A stretch of DNA of 64,000 nt. Source: Celoporthe dispersa. Lineage: Eukaryota > Ascomycota > Sordariomycetes > Diaporthales > Cryphonectriaceae. The stretch lies in assembly GCA_016584495.1 (NCBI GenBank), contig WAID01000001.1:1240001-1304000 (forward strand), given 5' to 3'. The position numbers were made by a program, and so were the translations under genes. This document shows, piece by piece, positions 22,560 through 31,636 of this stretch (positions are counted from its first letter, which is position 1; every line of letters starts with the position of its first letter). The notes below the pieces were generated by a model. That model saw only the letters and a program-made list of their open reading frames with translations, was not told the origin of the DNA and did no database searches.

Positions 22560-24306
22560 TCTGGACTGTGGTTTGGAGGTCTGTTGAGGTGGTAAGAGGA
22601 GTGAGTAGTAGAGAGGCTGTACTGAGCCGATTGGAAACAAGAAGAGGAGAGAGAGAAAAGTTCCAGTGGGAAGAAGGACGAGGCGGGAGGGAGAGGAGAG
22701 CCCTTATATCATCATCGCCGTCACAAGGGAAGGCGGTGCATCTCTAAAGCGATGAGGCCGGGGTCCTAGAAGTGGCATGCTAAGCTTTAGAGGAGGGGGG
22801 GAGGGGGAGGGTCCCACCTGGGAAATGCAGACAGACCACACACGCTTTGGGTTCAAGACTATTGCTGTCTCTGTCAGGGGACCAGCGGAAGAGCAGCAGA
22901 ATCCACTACTGTGGACGAGCTGGGCCCTCGTATCCTTGGTCCTAGGGCTGTGTGGACAGCGGCATCTTGAAGCTGCTCATTCCTGTGTCTGTCATGTTCA
23001 TATCTCAGCGCCATGCATGACCAGATGCTGAGCATGCCGTACTGTCTGTGGTGGTGCCTTGCCAGGTCGGTCCCTGACAGATCCACCCTCTTCCCCTCCT
23101 TCTTTCCCTCAGAACGGTATCTGGGGCTGCCCCTTCCCTCCTTCCCCTCTCAACAGAGAGGTAGAGCACATCTCTGTCTGCCATGTCTCAGACAGCCTTG
23201 TGTGTGCCTGTGTAGACAGCATGACTGCATTTGGGTTTAGCTGCGAACATACCATGCACCTCTGGAGCAATCGCGATGCTGTTTGCAGGAACGCTGCTTT
23301 GTTGGTACACCTTACATCACGATCGATAATCGACAGTGACACCCCGTGAAAAAGGCATCATCCCAGGGCAGCATTGTCCAGGGCCGGCCTAGCACACTGC
23401 TCCCTGACCCTGCTAGGTCCGTGGGGAACAGTGGGGAAGCTGCTGAATAAGGGCTGACCTTTGCACCACCAGAACCCATTATCAATGCTGCCACTAGATG
23501 CAGCGGCGGATTTGTCCTGTCTGACAAAAACTGACAAAACATACATAGTACCATTGTATGCAGGCCCCCTCTCGGTGGAGACTGTGGTGCCGAGGGGACG
23601 GGAGTGAGTGCAGAATGATGAATGGTTCTGCACTTTCTTTTCTTTTTCCCCTTGTTTCCTTCTCCCCCATGTTCTCTTCGAGTGTGCAGGTATGTTGGCA
23701 GTCTATACGAAGATGAACCTACCACAAGTAACTTTTTTTTGTCCATGTCTAGCAAGATGCCTTGCCAGCACTAGGCCACCGTGAAGATCTGGAGGGCTCC
23801 TGTTGAGAGGCAGTGACATGAACAGCCTCTGCACGCAAGCAGGCCAGCCTGTGCTGTTCACCACACACCACCGATAGCTCTCTCTCTCTCTCCGGAGTGA
23901 GATCAATAAGTCATGGTTATGAGGTCCTATCAGGGCTCTGCACGATGTTTTCCTACGGATCCAAAGACATGTCGTCCACTTTTGAGCCGCACTACATGCT
24001 CTCTGATGGTCACCTGATGACGTGAGCTGAGCTGTGCCAAGGGAAAAAGCAGTGTGAAGAAGCGGAAGGCTGCAGGAGGTAGGCAGATGGGGAACCCCAG
24101 ACAACCCCTGAACCCTTCAGAAAGCAATGCTTTACAAGGGGGTTACCGTGGTGGAAGACACAGGTGCCTCTTGCAAGCTCGTCTATATATATATATATAT
24201 ATTTGGCTGTGCAGACCTAATGCTACAGCTTCAAGAGGCTACCCGTCCCGTACTCCCGTTTTTTTTTTTTTTTGTATGCGCTGCAATGTACGCAGCGGCT
24301 CTGGTC
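22560..24306. other. intergenic DNA upstream of the quinone reductase
   Basis: 1.7 kb. GA/CT-rich sequence lies close to the quinone reductase start, a (TA)n run at 24184-24202 and a T15-type run near 24259-24273. I see no gene; the transporter's displaced C-terminal frame ends at 24307. Confidence 0.55.
24184..24202. repeat. (TA)n microsatellite
   Basis: Uninterrupted TA run about 0.1 kb past the MFS stop codon. Confidence 0.95.
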
Positions 24307-25733
24307 TCACGCGACCAGCTTACCATCCCGCCTGTACAACACCAGCCTCGAGCATACATAGAGACCCGTTCCCACCGTCACGCCAGCCGCCGAACACCCA
24401 ATGACCCCCTCCACTCGCCCTCGCTAAACCCACCCAGGATCCAGCCCGCGATGGGCGTCCCGAGCAAGACCGAGACGCCCGCGAGCATAAAGGTCATACC
24501 CATCCGCGTGCCGACGCGCGACATATCGGGGGACATGGTCATGACCGCGCTGGGGGTCACCGAGACGATACCGCCCGAGAAGAGCCCGTACAGCAGGGCA
24601 AACACCACCAGCCCGCCCAGGTCGTGGATCCCAAGCCAGCCGTACAGCAGGACCGCCGAGGCCGCCGCGCAGGCGAGGCAGATGTTGACGCTGCCCAGCT
24701 TGTCGGCGACGTAGTTGGGCAGCAGCCGCCCGAACACGCTGCCCACGTTGAGCAGGGTGACGGTGTACGGCGCGAACCCGAGGCCCGACAGGCCGTGCAG
24801 CTCGTCAAACAGCTGCAGGTAGAAGAAGGCCGTGTACAGGCACAGGAACAGGAAGAAGCTCGCGCCCACAAACAAGAGGAAGGCCGGGTCCCGCAGCGCG
24901 TCGGCGTCGACAAGGGCCCGCTTCCTGCCCGACGGCGGCACCCGCGTGCGCATGAACACGACGGGGATCGCGCTCAGCCCGAGCAGGATGAAGGCCATCA
25001 CCCGCGTCGCCCACCCGAACCCCACCCTCCCCACGAGGTTGCTAAACACGATGGGGAACACGATCCCCGCCACCGGGCTGCCCGTGCTCGCGATCCCGAT
25101 GGCCAGCGCCCGTCTCGTGGTGAAGTACTGCGCCAGGATCGCCGTCGAGGGGAGGAGGCACAGGCCCATGCCGACGCCGACGCACATGCCCTGCGCGAGG
25201 AGGATCTGCCAGTACTCCGTGCTCAGGGACGTCATGAGCTGGCCAAAGATAATGAGGAACAGCCCTGCCGAGAGCAGGCACCGGAAGAGCCCGGCGTCGT
25301 AGAGCGGCCCCGCCACCACCCCGACCAGCATCAGCAGGCACGCCTGGAGCGAGCCGATCCAGGAGATGGCCGCCGATGACGAGCTGCTGAGGAGCTCGGT
25401 CTCGTAGTAGGTCTGGAAGACGCCAAACGTGTTGACCAGGCCCCACGTGGCGGCGAGGACCACCCACGAGCCCAGCACCTGCAGCCACGCCTGCAGCCCG
25501 CCGTTCGGTATCGCGCCATGGCCACCAGGCGGGCTCGCGCCCGGTGCTGCTGGGGCCGGCGGCTGATGTTGTGCGTCGGTGGCCGGGGCCAGGGCGGCGG
25601 TCTGTGTAGCTGTGCCTGGGTCGATATCATCTTTCTCCGAGGCCGTCCCGTAATACCGTGCCTCGTTCTCCGGGTCCAAAATGTACGGCTTTTCCGAGTC
25701 GGACGTCGGAAACGTATCTATCTCTGCACCCAT
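24307..25733 (-). CDS. MFS transporter, monocarboxylate transporter-like, with a C-terminal frame break
   Basis: Single exon from ATG 25733 (context AAAATGG; the only in-frame Met before the first conserved block). A hydrophilic N-terminus of about 80 residues is followed by the MCT-type first helix block GGLQAWLQVLGSWVVL and TWGLVNTFGVFQTYYE, then helices through GIASTGSPVAGIVFPIVF, a central loop (RTRVPPSGRKRAL), and helices to GMTFMLAGVSVLLGTPIAGWILGG. As read, the frame stops at 24378 before the twelfth helix. One extra base in the C5 run 24405-24409 (G5 on the coding strand) restores a last hydrophobic segment AAGVTVGTGLYVCSRLV and a stop at 24307, giving 475 residues. Plasma-membrane transport of monocarboxylates or related compounds is the family role; the substrate is unknown. 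Confidence 0.88.
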
Positions 25734-26918
25734 TTTGAGGACCACAGGTTGGGCTCGGGACTGGAAGTCAGGAGAAGCAAAATTCGATGTTGTAAGGTCG
25801 GTGAGTGCGCGGCCGATCTCGTCCCGCGCGCACGAAACGAATGCGGAAAACGTCTCCTCCCCCCTCTCTGATGGCAACAGGCGGCCTAGTCTGCCCCTTT
25901 ATATAAAATTACCTTCAATAGGTTATATGAATTCTTTTCATGAGGCCGGTAAGCATGGCTGCAGACAAAAGTAGAAAGAAAAAGAAAACAAAAAGCCGAG
26001 GACGCGAAGAGATGGGAAACGAAGCAAGAGTCGCCGGAGCCTCCCTTAGGTGTTAGTCGTTGAGACTTTGAGCAGCTAAAGGTCACAGAAGATGCTAATG
26101 ACCACCAAGTATGTGTGCATACGTCGTTGACCGAATGACTCACTGGCCGTTCTTTTGCAGGTGTTGAGTAATCAACAAGGGGCCCCCCAAAAATATGGTG
26201 TTGATGGTGCGATTGTGACTAAAAAGGTAGGGACCATCTGTTATGTTACCAGGAGGGACTTTCAGCCCTGATTTCTCTAATGAGAAGGAGACACGGCGGA
26301 TACAAGTACTGATTCCCTGCCTTGTGTCCTCATTAACTTCGCAGCAAGCGAGAGAGTTCAGCTCTCCTTGGTTACTCAACACAATTGATGATCATTGATC
26401 CCGAGGGGGACCTCTTGTATGCTTGCGGTCAAATTTGCGGACCCAGTCGTAGGACAGCACGCACCAGATGACAATATCGGTCTTTAGAGGTGGATGATAT
26501 CAGGGCATCCCGTGCGGTCGGGGCTGGGCTGCACCGGCGAGGCCTGACCCTGAGACTGGCAGCACAACAACACAGATTTCAGGCATCACCAAATCACAAG
26601 GACGAGGGGAGACATTCCTCGATGGTGCTAGTGCTCTTCAGTCATGCAAAAATAACAACGCAAATGCAATAATCTCTATCAACTCTTCCTCCTGAGTGTT
26701 GTCTGTATGCGTTGACGAGAATCAATAACTCCGCAAGCGACCCCAAGATGCATCAAATGCTTAAAATGATCCTTCTGGGGCGGACAAGATTCGCACCGTC
26801 CTGATTTCGTCTTCCTCGCCCCAGGCTGTTCTAGGCCCCCTCCACAAAAAATCTCTTGCCTTGTTTTGAATTCGTTGCTGAAGAGAAATAAGTGCAATGA
26901 TGCCCTTCCGGTGACCTT
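25734..26918. other. intergenic DNA between the transporter and the SET gene
   Basis: 1.2 kb, somewhat AT-rich in its centre. Open frame upstream of 25733 has no ATG and is probably 5' UTR. No gene is supported. Confidence 0.55.
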
Positions 26919-28277
26919 TTAGTCATCCGAGTACCAGGGCTTGGCTGGCATCTTCCAGCCATAGCCCTCACATCCTCCACACTCACAGGAGAAGCCGAAC
27001 TTCTCCAGGAGCATCTCCCAGACCGAGCCATACGAGATGAAGATCTCCTCTCCCTTCGCGATATCGCATATCGAGGTGAAAGTCATCACGCGGCGCTTTG
27101 CATCCCAGCAATACTGTGCATTGCGCTTCGAGTGGCAGGCGTGGTTGAAGTTGGAAGCGATGGCAAAGCAGCCCTCGCCGTGGCCGAGGACGAAGCTAAA
27201 ATAAAATTCAGTATCGGTTCTACCCTGGGAGACTTGCGTATTGTCACCCCAGAGCGCATACCTGTTCGCATTCCACTTCTTGAAGACCGGCGCTCTGTCC
27301 AGCTTGTCGTACTCGTGTAGGTTGTCGAAGACGAGCTTCTCTTCCTCAGGTAGCTTGGCATATTTGCCTGGGATCTCGCAGTATTTTTTGATACGGAGAA
27401 AGGGTTTCTCAACAAGGAAATGTGTGTGCTGCGGAATATCGACAGTGGCGAAGATTCCGTAGCCACCCAGCGGGGACTTGTCAACAGCGAACCAGTCGTT
27501 GGAGAAAGTACGGTTGGGTGGGATCGAGGGGAGGCTCGGCTGGCTCGATTCACCGCCAGCCAGCACATCGGTAGGTGTCTGTCCAAAGCAGGTCTCGATA
27601 GGCTGTTGTACGTGTCGCAGGCCGATGGCCGTCTTCGTCTCAACCGCTTCGGGCTCCAAGTTTCTGCTGTGATTGTCAGCAAAGCTGATCCTTTTGGCCT
27701 TTCTTTTCGGGAGGGAGGGCTTTCTGAGGCAAAAAGGATGAAGAACGCACTCCTTGGTCATAATGTACACAGGGCTTCCGCTGATGCAGCCTCCAAGCAC
27801 CAGGACTGGTGCTTGGGGCTCATCGTCCGGCTCCTGGCTGTCTGGGTGGTAAATGGTGACGGCATGGTATTGGCCGGTCGAGACCGACAGCGCTTTAGCT
27901 GCCTCTGGTGTACACATGGTCGAATCCTGCGAATCCTCGTCTGACGAGTCGTCTGAAAGCTCGGGGGGCGAGGAGGAGGAAGCCGAGGATATTTGGTCGG
28001 CCCAGTTCGATGTCGAATTGGATAACGGAGAAATGAAATGAGGCGAGACGGAACGGGCAGCAAGGGGAGAAGGGACCTGCGAACTGCCAGGGGCAGGCTG
28101 AGAAGCGCAAGGAAGCAGGTCCTCCTCTTTCTCTATCAGCCGCACCTTCTTCAAGGCCTCAATGAGCCTTGCGCGCACGATAGTCGGGTCTTCGGCCGCT
28201 TCCTTGCGCTTCTCACCCGCACCCCCCCCCTTTTGGGACGTTTGCTGGATGAGTTCTTCCGTTGTTGGCTTTGCCAT
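26919..28277 (-). CDS. SET domain-containing protein
   Basis: Single exon of 452 residues from ATG 28277. The first 250 residues are low complexity (Ser/Asp/Glu-rich) and probably disordered. The SET domain spans about residues 265-430: GGYGIFATVDIPQHTHFL at its start, FVLGHGEGCFAIASNFNHAC (the NHxC knot strand with the AdoMet-binding Asn-His), MTFTSICDIAKGEEIFISYG (conserved GEEI..SYG with the catalytic-region Tyr), and a post-SET-like CECGGC. This is the small fungal SET class with substrates mostly unknown (histone or non-histone lysine). A 52 bp stretch (about 27196-27247) has intron-like ends, but removing it breaks the frame, so it is kept as coding. Confidence 0.88.
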   Translation of the reverse strand: MAKPTTEELIQQTSQKGGGAGEKRKEAAEDPTIVRARLIEALKKVRLIEKEEDLLPCASQPAPGSSQVPSPLAARSVSPHFISPLSNSTSNWADQISSASSSSPPELSDDSSDEDSQDSTMCTPEAAKALSVSTGQYHAVTIYHPDSQEPDDEPQAPVLVLGGCISGSPVYIMTKECVLHPFCLRKPSLPKRKAKRISFADNHSRNLEPEAVETKTAIGLRHVQQPIETCFGQTPTDVLAGGESSQPSLPSIPPNRTFSNDWFAVDKSPLGGYGIFATVDIPQHTHFLVEKPFLRIKKYCEIPGKYAKLPEEEKLVFDNLHEYDKLDRAPVFKKWNANRYALWGDNTQVSQGRTDTEFYFSFVLGHGEGCFAIASNFNHACHSKRNAQYCWDAKRRVMTFTSICDIAKGEEIFISYGSVWEMLLEKFGFSCECGGCEGYGWKMPAKPWYSDD

Positions 28278-29238
28278 CTTGAAGGGTTCGGTGCTTGTTT
28301 GAGGGTCAAAAGAAAAGAAAGGAGACAGAGGAAAGGAAATAGCACAGGTGCTAAAAGAGAAAAAGAAATGGTGTTAAATTATGCTGGTGGTGTGAGGCAT
28401 GATCGAAACTGCTAGAGCTGTTGAGAAGGCCCCGATTCATCTAGTTTTCTTCCCAGCAAACAATTGACAAAGTGAACTAAGTTTAACACAGCAGCAGGGA
28501 AGTGGGGTGCGAAGGCTTTAGGAGGAAGGAGCTACCAAATTCCAGTACTTACTTTGTGAAGAGCAGCAGGCTTCGATTGTTCTCGAACCTTCCTGGTATA
28601 GGATGAGATGGTATCAGGTGTCAACACAAGTGTACACACAATAGACTTTCTATTCTCAGAGCTGGGATGATCTCATGAGTTCTACATCAAAAGTTGTGAG
28701 TGGGGAAGCTGACAGGCTAGAAAATATTCACATGTATGCCAGTCTCATGTTGAAACTTGAAGACATTCACATCAATGAACTCACCCATAGTTGTGTGAAT
28801 ATTTCCAACTTCGAAGCCATGTAGCTCACTTTCTTTCCACACTTCACTCTTGCAAAATTTTCCTAGTTATAACTTCACATTCTTAAGGCTTGGAGCTGAA
28901 GCAAGTTGAGCTAGAGCTGAATGGAAAGTGCAAGTGAAGACTTTAGATGAAACTTGAGCACATCTCATATGTCAATGCGCATCGAATCTTTAAGGGAAAA
29001 CGCTCATGAGAAGTTTTCTATTCAGGGAAGGAGCATGATGAGGCTATGAAGTAGGACCAGAATGATTTTCAGCCTGACTTTCCAAGATTTCTAGATGACT
29101 TGATCCAATGACATGAATTTTCACATTGAAACTATTAGATCATTGTCCTGTAAAGGCTAGAATATTCTCTCAAGTCTTGTGGCCTGATGCATTCCTTCGT
29201 TCAGGATTTACTGGCTAGTGTCCAGTCACACTCAATAA
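28278..29238. other. AT-rich non-coding DNA at the edge of the gene-poor island
   Basis: About 1 kb. It begins as the SET gene promoter (CT/GA-rich to 28370), then becomes AT-rich with dense stop codons in all frames up to the copia relic. It is probably decayed transposon or other relic DNA, with no reading frame left. Confidence 0.5.
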
Positions 29239-29580
29239 GTGACTGGCAATGTGATCCACTGGTCCTCAACCAAATGCAAACGAGTGACGAGGAGCGTACT
29301 GGCGAGCGAGATCTACGGCATGGTCAATGGAGTTGATGTTGGTATTTACTATCGCTGGGCGACATCCCTGTTATCATATGTACAGATTCATACTCCTTGT
29401 ATGAGTGCCTGGTCAAGCTGGGTACAACAAAGGAGAAGAGACTGATGATTGACATCATGTCGCTTCGACAATCGTACGAGACGAGGGAGATTGCTGAGAT
29501 CAGGTGGATCGACGGCAAAGACAATCCCGCGGATGCGATGACGAAGGCATCACCGAACGCCGCATTACAACAACAACAAT
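29239..29580 (+). mobile_element. Ty1/copia retrotransposon relic (RNase H fragment)
   Basis: The sequence encodes, in broken frames, the end of a copia-type Pol: NVIHWSSTKCKRVTRSVLAS (RNase H start, 29245 on), then after a short deletion and frame change CTDSYSLYECLVKLG, EKRLMIDIMSLRQSYE and IRWIDGKDNPADAMTK. Only about 110 residues remain; integrase, reverse transcriptase and LTRs were not found nearby. It is dead as read: truncated at the 5' side and out of frame internally. Confidence 0.85.
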
Positions 29581-31046
29581 CAACCACCTTTTCCACATCA
29601 CGACGTACGTACATTTGCTACCCAACAATAAGCATAAAGACAAGATGCTGCAGCCAGCAACTCCCCTGTCTATCCTCCTCTTCCTTAACCTTTGGGTACT
29701 TCCCCTTTCCATCCTCTCTCCGGGGCGACCATAGCCCGTTCCCGATCCCCATCTCATCCACCCCCATAATACCCTGGCCTCCTTCGCCCTTTGACTCTCA
29801 GCAGCAAAACCGACACAATGATTCGAGCTTCGACTCCGGTGTCATTATAGCCTTCTGGATGCTGCTCGTGGCCACTCTATCTACGCCCATAATAAAGTCT
29901 ATTTCCTTGGATTAGTAGATAGTATAACCTTTGGTGTGTCCGGCTATTACAAAATGGAGTATTCAGATCGGATACGAGGCTTGTATATCTTCTCAGTTTC
30001 CTGCTCTCCAAATTACGGGCGTTCTTTGATAGAAACAGAGGTGTAGGGTCTCTGCTTGGATCGTGATTTATCGTGCTCAAAAGCGCTGATTACTCGAGCA
30101 GCAAGCATCATAGAAACCTCGGGACTTTCCATTACGCAGTCGGTGCGGTCGACCGTGTTGGCACTACTCATCACCCATCCCGTCGCCGTGTTGACCACCT
30201 TTATTTACACCATCCTCGACATCATAATGTCAAGCGCTGTGCCCGCACGGCCATGACATTCGAAGAGGATTTAACAATCGGGGCGTACCAATCATACCAT
30301 GAGAGTAGAGAATCGTACCGATTCAGCAGAAGTAAAACAGGATTGTAGTATACATTAAAGTGTCAGGAATGTAGCAGATAACAAGTGATACCATGCAGGA
30401 CAGGCTTAGCAGTTTAGCCTTTTTGCTATCGCCCTACAAATACACGGCCTGGGAACGGTGGACACCCTCTCATTTCACTTGTGTCTCTTGAATCTGACAC
30501 TGTCCCACAAACACTTTGTCTCAGGCGTGCTTCAAAATTGCCATCAGCAGGAAGCCGAGAGTACAGGAGTACGGGCCTCAGACCTTCCAAGTCTTGAAAA
30601 ATTCTCAGCGCAACGTCACACAGCAGTGAGCCAGTATTGTGAAATCATGGACCTGTGGGTATACTGGTCCTATAATCTCTTGGCAGTGGCACTCGTACTG
30701 AAATGTTTATACGCAGGCATAGTCTAGTAGTAGGAACGGGAGCCGGGATAGAATTTATACTCAATGTGTCGCTATTTCTCTCCCTCTCCCTCTTCCCCCC
30801 GCGGGATATTCTCGCAAGGCCTCAACTCTTGTTAATGGCCATTCAATATCTGGAACCCAACAGCCATCAGTTGATATCTCCAGAAAAGAAAAAAAAGAAA
30901 TAACATCTACTGCTGTCAGTGATAGAGCAGTTTCGAGTATAAAACTTATCCATTTACCCATCAATACCACTTATCAAGCATTAATTATAAGCCCTGAGCC
31001 CCCCCCCTCTTTTTTTTTTAAAAAAAGTTTTCTTCTTTTTGGTAGT
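29581..31046. other. gene-poor island, left part
   Basis: 1.5 kb with no intact gene. It includes a short minus-strand coding-like fragment (30013-30199, listed separately) and a C/T-rich block at 31000-31043. No LTR pair could be recognised by eye. Confidence 0.5.
30013..30199 (-). pseudogene. anonymous decayed coding fragment
   Basis: On the minus strand an open frame of about 62 codons begins after an acceptor-like AAATAAAG with VVNTATGWVMSSANTVDRTD and ends at a stop after SIKERP. Its GC-rich third positions contrast with the AT-rich surroundings. It has no ATG (it starts at GTG) and no upstream exon was found. I do not recognise the family. Confidence 0.3.
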
Positions 31047-31073
31047 TTGCTCCCCAAAGTGGCCCTGGTGTCT

Positions 31074-31636
31074 ATGGCACTGGCTTCTATGAGCTTTTCT
31101 GAAATGGAAGTCCCTAGGATTAGGGATAACAAATGTAACCCAAGCCGGAGCATGAGATGCTATATTGAGCTCTTGTTGGGCATGAAACTCCACGAGGATA
31201 CGAGCGAGCACGGCGGGTACGAGTCATACGGGACTGTAAGTTCTTTCACCAAAAATTACCAGACTACACACCATAAAAACTTTCTTTCCAACATGCAAAA
31301 TGGATCGCCAGGACTACTGCTGACTTAGTATGATCCCAGTACGGGAGCTATGGTAGCTACGAAGGCGAGAGCAGCGAGGGACAGTCTTCATCAGACTCGC
31401 TGATGACACCGACAAAGACAGTCAGCTTTGAAACAGGCTCCATTACTCTGAAATCGATCACGTCTGCGCCCTTGGTCACCGAAGAGAAGACCAGTACTTT
31501 CACGAGCTACTCAACAACGATAACAAGCACGATCACAGTTCCAGGACCAGCGTCGTTGTCAGCTAGAAGTACAACAGTGGACCTGATCCCCCTCCTCTTG
31601 CTTTTGGTGCATTTATTTATACGTATGCCGTCTTGA
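31074..31636 (+). CDS. doubtful small Gly/Tyr/Ser/Thr-rich protein
   Basis: Two-exon model: exon 1 to 31235, intron 31236-31339 (donor GTAAGT, branch CTGAC at 31320-31324, acceptor CCCAG), exon 2 31340-31636, with phases agreeing. The junction joins EHGGYESYGT to YGSYGSYEGESSEG; then a Ser/Thr-rich stretch (FTSYSTTITSTITVPG) and a hydrophobic end with LIPLLLLLVHLFI, as in GPI-anchored wall proteins. The first ATG is 31074 (152 residues). The frame is open further upstream, and codons from 31047 would encode a better signal peptide, but that codon is TTG. So the start may be lost or in an unseen exon. It could be a small surface protein or a decaying one. Confidence 0.35.

Noticed and set aside
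24624..25379. 251-codon frame antisense to the MFS gene
   Set aside because: Same GC3 shadow effect, highly charged low-complexity product.
27196..27247. possible 52 bp intron inside the SET gene
   Set aside because: It has GT...TAG ends and a branch-like ACTGAA, but removing it breaks the frame that is otherwise continuous into the SET core.
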